From assembly GCF_001691415.1 (NCBI RefSeq), contig NZ_LRRR01000005.1, forward strand, positions 167,451-231,450: DNA of 64,000 nt, read 5' to 3'. Source of the stretch: Pararhodobacter sp. CCB-MM2 (GTDB lineage: Bacteria; Pseudomonadota; Alphaproteobacteria; Rhodobacterales; Rhodobacteraceae). Below the pieces are notes generated by a model, which was not told where the DNA came from, ran no database searches, and saw nothing but the letters and a program-made list of their open reading frames with translations. A program made the position numbers and the translations under genes. Positions 38,261 to 47,681 of this stretch are shown piece after piece (position 1 is the first letter of the stretch; each line of letters opens with the position of its first letter).

Positions 38261-39163
38261 ATGACCACTTTCCTGACCTCGACCGCGGCCGTCATCGTCA
38301 CCTTCAACCGTTCGGCCAAGTTGATGAACGTGCTGGATACGTTGGCGCAGCAGACGGTCCGGCCGGACCTGATCTTCGTCGTCGACAATGCCTCGACCGA
38401 CGACACCGGCGATCTGGTGGCGGATCGCGCGCGCAGCCTGCCCGAGATCCGCTACATCCGCCTGCCGAAGAATGTCGGCGGTGCCGGCGGCTTCCACGAA
38501 GGGATGAAAGCGGCCTATGCTTCCGGGGTCAATTTCATGTGGATCTCGGACGACGACGCCTATCCGCTGCCGGACGCGATCGAGAAACTCCTGTCGGCCT
38601 ATGCCGAGTTCGAGGCCGAGACCGGCAACCGCCCCAGCTTCGCCTGCTCCCGCGTGGAATGGATCGACGGCACGATGTGCGAGATGAACACGCCGCGCGC
38701 GGTCTGGGACTGGCCGCGTTTCGTCCATCCCGGCAAGGCCTGGGCGCTGGTCGACAGCGCCTCGTTCGTCTCGGCGCTGATCCCGCGCTGGGCCGTCGCG
38801 GCGCATGGCCTGCCGATCTCGGATTATTTCATCTGGTTCGACGATGCCGAATATACCCGCCGCATCGCGCGCTCGTATCCCGGCATCTATGTCCCGGAAA
38901 GCCGCGTGACCCATGACACGCCCGAGAACAAGGGCGTCAACTACGGCTTCGTCAACGCCAAGAGCCTGTGGAAATTCCGCTACGGCGCGCGCAACGAGGC
39001 CTCGTTCCACCGGCGCGAGCGCGGCCTCCTCGGGGTTGTGTCGTTCTACATGGCCGTGCGGCGGCAGATGCGCGAGGGGCAGGTCCCGCCGGCGCTTCGG
39101 CGCAAGATCTATGCCGCGATCGCGCAGGGCGCGCGCTTCCGGCCCGCGATCGTCAAGGTCTGA
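38261..39163 (+). CDS. Glycosyltransferase family 2, galactofuranosyltransferase-like
   Basis: 300-aa GT-A enzyme. AAVIVTFNRSAKL starts the fold, then VVDNASTDDT. RLPKNVGGAGGFHEGM is a motif shared by rhamnosyl- and galactofuranosyltransferases, and the metal site is WISDDDAYP. YFIWFDDAEYTRRI follows as the acceptor/base region, with a conserved VTHDTP His. Because glf is in this locus, galactofuranose is a good candidate donor, though rhamnose is also made here. It follows the GT4 remnant by three bases. Confidence 0.87.
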   Translation: MTTFLTSTAAVIVTFNRSAKLMNVLDTLAQQTVRPDLIFVVDNASTDDTGDLVADRARSLPEIRYIRLPKNVGGAGGFHEGMKAAYASGVNFMWISDDDAYPLPDAIEKLLSAYAEFEAETGNRPSFACSRVEWIDGTMCEMNTPRAVWDWPRFVHPGKAWALVDSASFVSALIPRWAVAAHGLPISDYFIWFDDAEYTRRIARSYPGIYVPESRVTHDTPENKGVNYGFVNAKSLWKFRYGARNEASFHRRERGLLGVVSFYMAVRRQMREGQVPPALRRKIYAAIAQGARFRPAIVKV

Positions 39164-39398
39164 GGCTTCCGGGATTGGGGCCTCGGCGCACGGGGTCATC
39201 GCCATCCTGCCGGCCAAAAGTGACCGGTCCCGGTTGCGCGAAACTTCGGCCTGCGCGCTGACTTGTCCAATGACCCTGCCGCGCCCGCAGCGCATCCGCG
39301 ACATACAAATGCCGGGAATCTTGGGTTAACGTGGCTCCGGCCCTCCCTGTCCCGGGGGGTGTTTCGGTTTTGTCTTTCGTAGCGGGAGCCTCCTTGCC

Positions 39399-40838
39399 AT
39401 GTCGATCTTGCTTCACCCGGTCCTTCTCTGCGGCGGCTCCGGCACGCGGCTCTGGCCCTTGTCGCGCAAATCCTACCCCAAGCAGTTTGCCCCGCTGACC
39501 GGCGAAAGAAGCCTATTCCAGACCTCGGCCCAGCGCCTGTCCGGGCCGGGTTTTGCCGCGCCGGTGGTGGTGACCGGATCGGATTTCCGCTTCATCGTCA
39601 CCGAACAGCTGGGACAGGTCGGCATCCGGCAGGAATCGATCCTGATCGAACCCTCGGCCCGCAACACCGCCCCGGCGATTCTGGCCGCCGCGCTGAAAAT
39701 CGGCGGCGACGCGCTGGTCCTCGTGGCGCCGTCGGACCATGTGATCCCCGATGCCGCCCGTTTCCGCGCCGCAGTGCAAGCAGCCGCACCGACGGCGATG
39801 GCCGGGCAACTGGTCACCTTCGGCATCCGCCCGGACCGCGCCGAGACCGGCTATGGCTGGCTTGAACTCAGCGCCCCGCCGGATGCGGATTTCAGCCCTG
39901 TTGCCCAACCCCTGTCGCGCTTCGTCGAGAAGCCCGATCTCGAAACCGCCGAGGCCATGTTCGCGGGCGGACGGCATCTTTGGAATGCCGGCATCTTCCT
40001 GTTCCGTGCCGATGCCTTGATCGCGGCCTTCGAAACCTTCGCGCCGGTGATGCTGGCGCAGGTGCGCGCAGCCCTTGCCGGCGCGCAGGAGGACCTTGCC
40101 TTCACCCGCCTCGCCCTCGCTGAATGGGACGCGCTCGAGGACATCTCGATTGATTACGCCGTGATGGAAAAGGCCGACAACCTCTCGGTCGTGCCCTATG
40201 GCGGCCTATGGTCGGACCTCGGCGGCTGGGAAGCCGTCTGGCGCGAGAGCGAAGGCGATGACACGGGCGTCGTCACCGCCGGCGCCGCGCTGGCCATCGA
40301 TTGCGAGGACAGCCTGCTTCGCTCGGAGAATGAGGCGATGCAGGTTGTGGGTATCGGTCTCAAGGACATCGTCGCCATCGCCATGCCCGACGCGGTGCTG
40401 GTCGCCCACAAGGACCGTGCGCAGGATGTGAAGAAGGCGGTGAGCGCGCTGAAGGCGCGCGGCGTCGCACAGGCCGAGACCCTCCCCCGCGATTACCGAC
40501 CCTGGGGCTGGTACGAGAGCCTCGCACTGGGGTCGCGGTTTCAGGTCAAGCGCATCCATGTCCATCCCGGTGCGGCGCTGAGCCTCCAGTCGCACCATCA
40601 TCGGGCCGAGCACTGGATTGTGGTCGAAGGCACCGCGAAGGTGACGATCGATGACCGCGTGCAGCTCGTGACCGAAAACCAATCGGTCTATATTCCGCTC
40701 GGTGCCGTCCATCGGATGGAGAACCCCGGCAAGGTACCCATGGTCCTGATCGAGGTACAGACCGGTAGCTATCTCGGCGAGGATGACATCATCCGATACG
40801 AGGACGTCTATGCCCGCGGTCAGGGGGCGAAAGGATGA
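39399..40838 (+). CDS. manC: Mannose-1-phosphate guanylyltransferase / mannose-6-phosphate isomerase
   Basis: 479-aa bifunctional enzyme providing GDP-mannose. The pyrophosphorylase domain begins [22 protein letters not shown] and has [10 protein letters not shown]. The C-terminal cupin domain carries the isomerase site [19 protein letters not shown], then [18 protein letters not shown] and the late [15 protein letters not shown]. The length is typical of ManC/AlgA. Its stop overlaps the start of manB. A 235-base interval upstream has no gene and may hold its promoter. Confidence 0.96.
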   Translation: MSILLHPVLLCGGSGTRLWPLSRKSYPKQFAPLTGERSLFQTSAQRLSGPGFAAPVVVTGSDFRFIVTEQLGQVGIRQESILIEPSARNTAPAILAAALKIGGDALVLVAPSDHVIPDAARFRAAVQAAAPTAMAGQLVTFGIRPDRAETGYGWLELSAPPDADFSPVAQPLSRFVEKPDLETAEAMFAGGRHLWNAGIFLFRADALIAAFETFAPVMLAQVRAALAGAQEDLAFTRLALAEWDALEDISIDYAVMEKADNLSVVPYGGLWSDLGGWEAVWRESEGDDTGVVTAGAALAIDCEDSLLRSENEAMQVVGIGLKDIVAIAMPDAVLVAHKDRAQDVKKAVSALKARGVAQAETLPRDYRPWGWYESLALGSRFQVKRIHVHPGAALSLQSHHHRAEHWIVVEGTAKVTIDDRVQLVTENQSVYIPLGAVHRMENPGKVPMVLIEVQTGSYLGEDDIIRYEDVYARGQGAKG

Positions 40839-42196
40839 GCGCGCTGACCTGCTTCAAGGCCTATGACATCCGTGGCCGGCTGGGCATCGACCTTGACGAG
40901 GAGATCGCCCACCGCATCGGTCGGGCCTTTGCCCGCGCGCTTGGCGCGAAGAAGGTCGTTCTGGGCCGTGATATCCGCGCCTCTTCTGAGGCCCTCGCGG
41001 GCGCAGTCGCGCAGGCGCTGGTGGCAGAGGGCTGCGAGGTTCTGGACCTCGGACTGTCGGGCACTGAAGAGATGTATTTTGCCACCACGTTCTTCGGCGC
41101 GGATGGCGGCATCTGCGTCACCGCCTCGCATAATCCCATGGATTACAACGGCATGAAGATGGTCCGGGCAGGCTCGGCCCCGCTCGATGCGGCGACGGGT
41201 CTCGCGTCGATCAAGGCGCTGGCCGAGGCGGATGACTTCGGCCCGGCACGCGCGGGCGGCCGGATCCGCGATATCGCCATCGAGGCGCGCACCGCCTATG
41301 TCGAGCGCGTGATGTCCTTCGTCGACGTCGCCGCGCTCAAGCCCCTGAAGATCGTCGTCAACGCCGGCAATGGCGCCGCCGGTCCGACCTTCGACGCCAT
41401 TGCGGCAGCCCTCGAACTCCGGGGCGCACCCCTGACCTTCATCCGTATGCACCACACGCCGGACGGCAGCTTTCCGAACGGTATTCCGAACCCGTTGCTG
41501 GTGGAAAATCGCCCCGTCACCGCCGAGCGCGTGATCGCCGAGGGTGCGGATCTGGGCGTGGCTTGGGACGGCGATTTCGACCGCTGCTTCTTCTTCGACC
41601 ATACGGGCGGCTTCGTCGACGGTGAGTATGTCGTGGGGCTTCTGGCCGAGGTCTTCCTGCAAAAGGAGCCAGGCGCGAAGATCATCCACGACCCGCGCGT
41701 GGTCTGGAACACGCAGGATGTCGTCGCCCGGGCCGGTGGCACGGCTGTGCAATCGCGCACGGGGCATGCCTTCATCAAGCAATCCATGCGCGACGAGAAT
41801 GCCTTCTATGGCGGCGAGATGTCCGCCCATCACTACTTCCGCGATTTTGTCTATTGCGACAGCGGCATGATCCCCTGGCTGGTGATGGCCGAGCTTGTCT
41901 CGCGTCGCGGGCCGCTGGCCGATCTGGTCGCGGCGCGCAGGGCGGCCTTCCCCTCGTCGGGCGAGATCAACTTCCACCCGGCCGACCCCAAGGGCACAAT
42001 CACTGCGATCCGCGCCCGATACGAGCCCCGGGCCTGCTCCGTGGACGAGACCGATGGCATCAGCCTCGACATGGGCGACTGGCGCTTCAACCTGCGCTCG
42101 TCGAACACCGAGCCGGTGGTGCGGCTGAACATGGAAAGCCGCGGCCGATCGCTTGATGAACCGCTCGCGGCCCTGACCGCACAACTGTCTGGATGA
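40835..42196 (+). CDS. manB: Phosphomannomutase / phosphoglucomutase
   Basis: 453-aa enzyme interconverting mannose-6- and mannose-1-phosphate. The phosphoserine loop is [13 protein letters not shown], the metal loop is [12 protein letters not shown], the sugar-specificity loop is [13 protein letters not shown], and the phosphate-binding loop is [12 protein letters not shown]. It starts with the family [11 protein letters not shown]. Coupled to manC by an ATGA overlap; together they make GDP-mannose for the surface glycan. Confidence 0.96.
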   Translation: MSALTCFKAYDIRGRLGIDLDEEIAHRIGRAFARALGAKKVVLGRDIRASSEALAGAVAQALVAEGCEVLDLGLSGTEEMYFATTFFGADGGICVTASHNPMDYNGMKMVRAGSAPLDAATGLASIKALAEADDFGPARAGGRIRDIAIEARTAYVERVMSFVDVAALKPLKIVVNAGNGAAGPTFDAIAAALELRGAPLTFIRMHHTPDGSFPNGIPNPLLVENRPVTAERVIAEGADLGVAWDGDFDRCFFFDHTGGFVDGEYVVGLLAEVFLQKEPGAKIIHDPRVVWNTQDVVARAGGTAVQSRTGHAFIKQSMRDENAFYGGEMSAHHYFRDFVYCDSGMIPWLVMAELVSRRGPLADLVAARRAAFPSSGEINFHPADPKGTITAIRARYEPRACSVDETDGISLDMGDWRFNLRSSNTEPVVRLNMESRGRSLDEPLAALTAQLSG

Positions 42197-42247
42197 CGGT
42201 CAGCAGTCAAGGCGACGGAAGGTGCTCTGCACACTCCCGCTCGACGC

Positions 42248-42571
42248 TCAGCCGGGCCAAGCTGGAACGTGACTAAGGACTTCCGAAGAATCAGGAAGAT
42301 CTTCCGTAATGTCGTACTGATCACGCAAGTCGAAGGCCATGAGCCAGACAGCGTCGCGCCATGCGACGAAGGTTCGCGCTTCCTCGGCCCAGTCCGAAAC
42401 AGTGCTGCCGGTATAGCCGGCAAGGTGCGCAGCGCTGTTATACCCCATGACTATCGCCCGCGCCTCGACATGAGCATTTATCGCCGCGGCAATCCGGGCT
42501 TGGGCTGCAGCAACCTTGGTGGCCGCGATATCCTGAGATGTCCTTGTGGTACCGGTGAGCACATAAGTCAT
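42248..42571 (-). CDS. Small phage-tail-associated protein
   Basis: 107-aa helical protein, starting MTYVLTGTTRTSQDIAATK. The pattern AAAINAHVEARAIVMGYNSAAHLAGYTGSTVSDWAEEARTF, followed by VAWRDAVW, is one I associate with proteins downstream of tail fibres in phages of Rhodobacteraceae, often as C-terminal parts of tail proteins. Its start overlaps the preceding small gene (ATGA). A role as fibre-assembly helper is inference. Confidence 0.65.
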   Translation of the reverse strand: MTYVLTGTTRTSQDIAATKVAAAQARIAAAINAHVEARAIVMGYNSAAHLAGYTGSTVSDWAEEARTFVAWRDAVWLMAFDLRDQYDITEDLPDSSEVLSHVPAWPG

Positions 42572-42903
42572 GCCAGAGGGTCCTCTTTGGAAGTGCGGAT
42601 TGCGGGGACCGAAACAGGCCCGTCCGTCGCGGTGATGAGCCAATGCGCGGGATCGATCGGCTGGTCGGGGGCGGTGTCGTCACCCAATACGACGCGCACA
42701 GTCGCCTGTATCTCGCCGTCAATGCGGGAGATTACGCCGATGAACGGGTGATCGCCCTCGTCGGGATGAAACTCCCCGCCATCGGGCACAAGCGAACCAA
42801 AGTCGACGCTGGGGCCATCCACCCATAGGATGTCTCCGGAGATCGAGAGCGTGGTTTCAACCTGTCCCGGCAGACCACGGATTGGTGAAAGGGTCAGTCG
42901 CAT
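42568..42903 (-). CDS. Small tail-cassette protein of unknown function
   Basis: 111-aa protein, probably beta-rich (MRLTLSPIRGLPGQVETTL, then ILWVDGPSVDFGSLVPDGG), with HPFIGVISRIDGEIQATVRV in the middle. No family is recognised. It lies ten bases after the DUF2793 tail gene and overlaps the next gene by four bases, so it belongs to the same cassette. Confidence 0.65.
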   Translation of the reverse strand: MRLTLSPIRGLPGQVETTLSISGDILWVDGPSVDFGSLVPDGGEFHPDEGDHPFIGVISRIDGEIQATVRVVLGDDTAPDQPIDPAHWLITATDGPVSVPAIRTSKEDPLA

Positions 42904-42913
42904 GGGAACCTCC

Positions 42914-44272
42914 TCAGAACCAACGGCCGACAGCCATCAATACCGGCGCTGCCAGACTTGCGCTACTGCTATGGCTCAACACGCGATAGCCGACCGCGCT
43001 TGGCGAAGGGGTGCTTGTCGCAAGCCACCGTGTCACATCGCCTCCACCGCCAGAAACACTTGGAGCCGCCGAGAATGCTGCTGGGAACGTCCAGACCAAG
43101 GCGCTCGCGTGAGTGAAGACAGTGCCGGCCGTGACTTGGCAATCGACAGCCGCGGCGGAAACAGTGCAAATTTGCGTCCCGTCAGCAAAACGGACAAATT
43201 CTCCATTCGCATTGACGCCGCGCTGAAGAATGGCGCCGGTCGGCACGCCGCCTGACTGCGAAACGGCACCCAATATCGTGGCTTGATTATAGGTTCGGTA
43301 CCACGGCCCCCAACCGCCGTTGTAGACGCGGATGAAAGCAAGGCCGTTCGAAAGGCCTTCAAAGATGGCAATCTGCGTGACCCTTGCACCGTTGGCCCGC
43401 TGATTCACCAGTACGGAGCCGGTGAATGCGATCCCGCCAACCGTATTGTTCGCTGTTGTCCCCTGAACGCAGAAGTATAAGCCGTTCGGCACCGTGTTGT
43501 CATTCAGGTCGACCAGAATCTGACCGGACGTGCTTCCCAGCCCGAAATCCCCGACTTTGGTCAGCCTTCCCACGGTCGCGTCGGTCGGACTCTGCGTCAC
43601 CCCGGTCCCAGTCACCGGACCGTTGACCACCGCGCCATGTCCGAACGCCGGAACACCGGTTGCCGCATTAATCGACAGTGCGGTGGTCCAGCTGCTGCCA
43701 TCGGCGGAGACCTTTACGCCAAAGGCCTCCGAGCCGAGAGTGCCCAGTTCCGCCCGCCCGGACCAACCCGTCTGAAACAGGACAGAAGCTGTGTCTGACA
43801 CGCCGTTCTTGTTCACCTTCAGTTGATGTCCCGCGCCCGCATGGCTGAGCAGAACCGCGTCCGAAGCAACCGCCAGCTTGTTGGTCGCATCATAGGTCGT
43901 GCCGATGCCGACGCCGGACAGGTTTTGCAGCGCGGGCAGATCCGGAGCGACCCAGGCCGAGCCGTTCCAGAGCCGAAGCTCCGTCCCCACGACACTGCGC
44001 CAGCCAGCCTTAGGCGTCAGAAACAGCCATCCGCCGTTCGACCAGGCAGCGAGTTCGCCGTCATGGCCGACCCAGTCATTGATCGCGCCTGAACCGATCG
44101 ACCAAACCTGCCCCTCATCGGGGCTAAGCGGCGGTGACGTCTCGTCGAACCCCTGAAGGACGAGGTGGACCACGAGATCCAACCGCTCCAGGGCTGCATT
44201 GTGAGTGACATGCTTCTGCGCCTGCGCGGCCTGCAGGTACGGAAGGTTCAGATTGGTGGATGTCTCGTCCAT
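42914..44272 (-). CDS. DUF2793 phage tail-fibre-like protein
   Basis: 452-aa protein. The N-terminal 110 residues match DUF2793: LPYLQAAQAQKHVTHNAALERLD, VWSIGSGAINDWVGHDGELA and GWLFLTPKAGWRSV. The remainder is Gly/Ser/Thr-rich with repeated beta strands, a fibre-like shaft, and an end domain similar to receptor-binding tips (WTFPAAFSAAPSVSGGGGD). I chose the ATG at 44272 (MDETSTNLNLP). No other virion gene is nearby, so this is an orphan cassette, either a prophage scrap or a reused adhesin. Confidence 0.78.
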   Translation of the reverse strand: MDETSTNLNLPYLQAAQAQKHVTHNAALERLDLVVHLVLQGFDETSPPLSPDEGQVWSIGSGAINDWVGHDGELAAWSNGGWLFLTPKAGWRSVVGTELRLWNGSAWVAPDLPALQNLSGVGIGTTYDATNKLAVASDAVLLSHAGAGHQLKVNKNGVSDTASVLFQTGWSGRAELGTLGSEAFGVKVSADGSSWTTALSINAATGVPAFGHGAVVNGPVTGTGVTQSPTDATVGRLTKVGDFGLGSTSGQILVDLNDNTVPNGLYFCVQGTTANNTVGGIAFTGSVLVNQRANGARVTQIAIFEGLSNGLAFIRVYNGGWGPWYRTYNQATILGAVSQSGGVPTGAILQRGVNANGEFVRFADGTQICTVSAAAVDCQVTAGTVFTHASALVWTFPAAFSAAPSVSGGGGDVTRWLATSTPSPSAVGYRVLSHSSSASLAAPVLMAVGRWF

Positions 44273-44354
44273 GCCTCGGCCTCCTGATCGACGCCGGACA
44301 ATAGGCGCGACAGGTTTGCCAAGGCTGATGCCTGCGCGCGTTGCACCGCCGGCC

Positions 44355-45245
44355 TCAATCCTCCAGCGGGACCATGTCCACGGCATGGCGGCTCGCCTGC
44401 CCGCCCGCGCTGCGCATGGCCCCCAGCACCGGCGCCGCATCGAGGTAATCGCGCCCGCGCGCCACTGTGACGTAATCCTGCCCCGCCGGTTGATCGTTGG
44501 TCGGATCGAACTCGATCCAGCCGGTCACCGGCCCGGCCCAGGCACAGACCCAGGCATGCATCGCGTCCACCCCCTCCAGCCGGGGCTGTCCCGGCGGCGG
44601 ATTGGTGCGCAGAAAGCCCGAGACATAGCCCGCCGGAATGCCCAAGGCCCGCAGCCCCGCGATCATGATGTGGGCGAAGTCCTGACACACGCCCGAGCGT
44701 TGCTCGAACGCCTGCTCCGGCCCCGTCTCGACCGAGGTCGCCTCGGCATCGAAGCGCATCTCCTCGTGCAGCGCATGGCCCAGCAGCTCGATCGCCTGCC
44801 GGGTTGTCGGCGTCCCGCCCGCCTTCGTGATGACCGCCTGCGCAAAGCGCGAGATCGCCGGGATCAGCGGCACGCGGGCCGAGGGGCCGCGGAAATGATG
44901 CGGCGCGCAAGGTCCAAGGTCGCGCACCCCGTCCAGCGTGCTCGGCAGATCCGCCAGCAAGGGCGACAGGTCGGCGCTGCCGGGCGGGGTCAACCGCTCG
45001 ACCCGCAGCTTCAGCACCAGATGCAGCGCGTCGATCGGCCCGTGCCAGACCGCCGTCGTGGTGCAATTGCCGAAGAAGTCTCGCTCCTCGCGCCGCTCAT
45101 CCGGGCGCGGCGTGATCGTCAGCGCCGTGTCCAGCACCCGTTGCTCACCCGACAGGTCAGAGGGCAACAGCCGCATCAAGGTCCGCGCCCGGTCCGAGAC
45201 GGCGGCGTATTCGTAATCGATGGCGAGGCTGATATCGTAGATCAT
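44355..45245 (-). CDS. Transglutaminase-like family protein
   Basis: 296-aa protein with an N-terminal beta domain of bacterial transglutaminase-like proteins (residues 1-100), then a transglutaminase/protease core. The catalytic Cys is in RSGVCQDFAHIM, the His in MHAWVCAW and the Asp in WIEFDPTND. No signal peptide is seen. It is the last of three genes on this strand, after the ATP-grasp/alpha-E protein. The cluster is widespread in proteobacteria, but its substrate is unknown; a peptide-bond or isopeptide reaction is expected from the fold. Confidence 0.88.
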   Translation of the reverse strand: MIYDISLAIDYEYAAVSDRARTLMRLLPSDLSGEQRVLDTALTITPRPDERREERDFFGNCTTTAVWHGPIDALHLVLKLRVERLTPPGSADLSPLLADLPSTLDGVRDLGPCAPHHFRGPSARVPLIPAISRFAQAVITKAGGTPTTRQAIELLGHALHEEMRFDAEATSVETGPEQAFEQRSGVCQDFAHIMIAGLRALGIPAGYVSGFLRTNPPPGQPRLEGVDAMHAWVCAWAGPVTGWIEFDPTNDQPAGQDYVTVARGRDYLDAAPVLGAMRSAGGQASRHAVDMVPLED

Positions 45246-45253
45246 GCCGTCAC

Positions 45254-47665
45254 TTACCGCAGATAAGCATCGGTGATCAGGTCAGAAATATCCCCGAAGG
45301 CCCCGCGCATCGACAGCAATCGTTTCGCGGTGATGTCCTCGATATCAACGACGCTGAGCCGGGTCTCCAACGGCAGGATCGCCCGCGACAAGGCCGCGAG
45401 CCGCCCGTTGTCTTCGGCCCCCGGCAAGGCGGCGGCCTGTTCGCGCATGACGCGCAACTGGAACAGGATCGAGCGCGGGTTGTCGGCATCGAGCGCCAGC
45501 AGATCGACCACCGTATCGCGCGAGGTCTCGACCGCGTAGCGGCGGCGATGGGTGATGACGCTGTCCGCCACCTCGACCGCGAGGTCCAGCGCCCCTTCGG
45601 GCGCGCCGGGCTCGGCCAGACCATGCAGCAGTGCCGTCAGCCCGTCTGCGCGCTCCAGCGCCCGGCCCAGCGACAGGAAGCGCCAGCCTTGAAAGCGATA
45701 CATGTTGTCCTGCACCAGCCCCGAGAACGCGGTCATCTTGCGCACCAGCACGAACATCGCCCGCGCCGCATCATCCCCCGCCTCGATATCGCGCAGGGTC
45801 ACGCTGGCGGTGCGGTGCAGATCCACCAGCGCCGCCCATCCGTCGGTCGAGAAGCGGTCGCGCACCTTGGCCGCACAGGCCCGTGCCGCGCCGATCCGGT
45901 CGAGCAAGGCCTCGGGCATGGGTTGCGCCACGTCGATGCCATAGCCGCTGATGAAGGCCCTGAGCCGCCGCAGCAGCGGATCAGCCGGATTGTCCGTCGC
46001 CGCCAGCCGCAGGTGATAGGCGCGGATCAAGCGGATCGCGTCCTCGGTCCGCTCCACATAGCGGCCCAGCCAGAACAGGTTGTCCGCCGAACGCGAGGGC
46101 AGCACCCCGTGCGCCAGCCGCTGGAAACTCGCCTCGCCCTTCGGCGTCAGCGTGACCTTGGGCACCAAACGGTCCGAGACGATCCACACATCCGCGACCG
46201 ACCCGCCTTTCTGCATCCCGAGTGCCGAGGCATCCCCCGCCTTGCCGATCCGCGCGTAGCCGCCCTTCATGAAGCGCCAGCCCTCGGCCGTGCGGGCAGC
46301 GAAGACACGGATCGTCATCGGCCGTGGCAGAATGCGCCCCTCGACCAGCGGCTGGCCCGGCTCGGTCACCCATGCGGGCGTGGTCGACAGCGCCACCGCC
46401 TCCTGACCGACCAGCGAGGGCCCTTCAGCGTCGATCCAGGCCTCGGTATCACCGCCCTGCCCGCCCAGCCCGGCGCCGGTCTCGATGTCATAGGGCAGAT
46501 CGGGGCTCAAAGCCGGGCCGATCAGCATCTCGCCCGCGTGCTTCTTGACGTAATCGCGCTCGGCCGCACCGCCGCACCACCATGTCGCGATGTTGGACAG
46601 CGCCAGCGGCTTGCCCGTCAGCACCTCGGAGATGCGCGGCAGGAAGGCCATCATCGCCCGCATCTCGACAACGCCTGCGCCGAGAGCATTGACCATGGCG
46701 AGGTTGCCGCGCCGCACCGTCTCGACCAGCCCGGGCGTGCCGATCTGGCTGCCGGAATGCAGCTCCAGCGGGTCGGCGAAGGCCGCGTCGATGCGCCGCC
46801 ACAGCAGGCCGATCGGCTGCGGCCCCTCGATGGTCCGGACCTTCAGCTCGCCATTCTCGACAAGCAGATCCTCCCCCTCCAGCAACATCAGGCCAAGGTA
46901 TCGCGCGATATAGGTATGCTCGTAATAGGTATCGTTCGACGGCCCCGGCGTCAGGATCGCCGCACGCGCCTCCATGTCGCCGCCGGCCTTGGCCAGCGCC
47001 TTCATCTGCGCGCGGAAATCGGCGAAGAACCCGGCCAGCCGATGGATATAGGCGCGCGGGAAACGCTCAGGGAAGATGCGCCCGGTCGCCATCCGGTTCT
47101 CCAGCGCGAAGCCCGCACCAGAAGGCGCCTGCACCCGGTCGCCCAAGACCAGCCACGAGCCATCGGGCGAGCGGCCGATCTCGAAGGCGAGGAAATGCAG
47201 ATGATGCCCGCCCGCAGGCTCGATCCCAACCATCGGCCGCAGCCATTGCGGCGAGGCGGCGATCAGCGAGGCCGGCAGATGCCCCTCGCGCACCAGTCGC
47301 CCCTCGCCATAGAGATCGGCCACCACCTGCTCCAGCAGATCGGCGCGCTCGGCCAGCCCTGTGCAGATCTGCTCCCATTCGCTGTCATGCAGCACCACCG
47401 GGATATGCGAGAGCGGCCAGTCACGCTCGGCCAGCGGGTCGCCGGAATATTGCCGGTAGAACACGCCCGCGTCGCGCAGATACTGGTTGCCGCGCTCAAA
47501 CCGCGCGGCGATCTCGGCCGGGGCCAATCTTGCGAAACGCTCGACAAAGCGCGCCCAGACCGGCCGCATCCGCCCCTCGGCATCGAACAATTCGTCGGCC
47601 ACCCCCGGAATCCGGTGGTAGTCCGAGAACAGGTCCGGTTCCTTGGCGGGACGCGCGGCGGGCAT
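45254..47665 (-). CDS. Circularly permuted ATP-grasp / alpha-E fusion protein
   Basis: 803-aa fusion. Residues 1-480 form a circularly permuted ATP-grasp domain (YRQYSGDPLAERDWPLSHIP early, ILTPGPSNDTYYEHTYIARYLG as nucleotide-binding segment, FLPRISEVLTGKPLALSN later). From about residue 490 the all-helical alpha-E domain (DUF403) begins with SADNLFWLGRYVERTEDAIRLIR. In many genomes these are two genes; here they are fused. ATP-grasp enzymes ligate carboxylates to amines, so with the adjacent transglutaminases a peptide-modifying route is likely but unproven. Nine bases separate it from the next gene. Confidence 0.9.
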   Translation of the reverse strand: MPAARPAKEPDLFSDYHRIPGVADELFDAEGRMRPVWARFVERFARLAPAEIAARFERGNQYLRDAGVFYRQYSGDPLAERDWPLSHIPVVLHDSEWEQICTGLAERADLLEQVVADLYGEGRLVREGHLPASLIAASPQWLRPMVGIEPAGGHHLHFLAFEIGRSPDGSWLVLGDRVQAPSGAGFALENRMATGRIFPERFPRAYIHRLAGFFADFRAQMKALAKAGGDMEARAAILTPGPSNDTYYEHTYIARYLGLMLLEGEDLLVENGELKVRTIEGPQPIGLLWRRIDAAFADPLELHSGSQIGTPGLVETVRRGNLAMVNALGAGVVEMRAMMAFLPRISEVLTGKPLALSNIATWWCGGAAERDYVKKHAGEMLIGPALSPDLPYDIETGAGLGGQGGDTEAWIDAEGPSLVGQEAVALSTTPAWVTEPGQPLVEGRILPRPMTIRVFAARTAEGWRFMKGGYARIGKAGDASALGMQKGGSVADVWIVSDRLVPKVTLTPKGEASFQRLAHGVLPSRSADNLFWLGRYVERTEDAIRLIRAYHLRLAATDNPADPLLRRLRAFISGYGIDVAQPMPEALLDRIGAARACAAKVRDRFSTDGWAALVDLHRTASVTLRDIEAGDDAARAMFVLVRKMTAFSGLVQDNMYRFQGWRFLSLGRALERADGLTALLHGLAEPGAPEGALDLAVEVADSVITHRRRYAVETSRDTVVDLLALDADNPRSILFQLRVMREQAAALPGAEDNGRLAALSRAILPLETRLSVVDIEDITAKRLLSMRGAFGDISDLITDAYLR

Positions 47666-47681
47666 GGGCGGCAGCCTTCGA

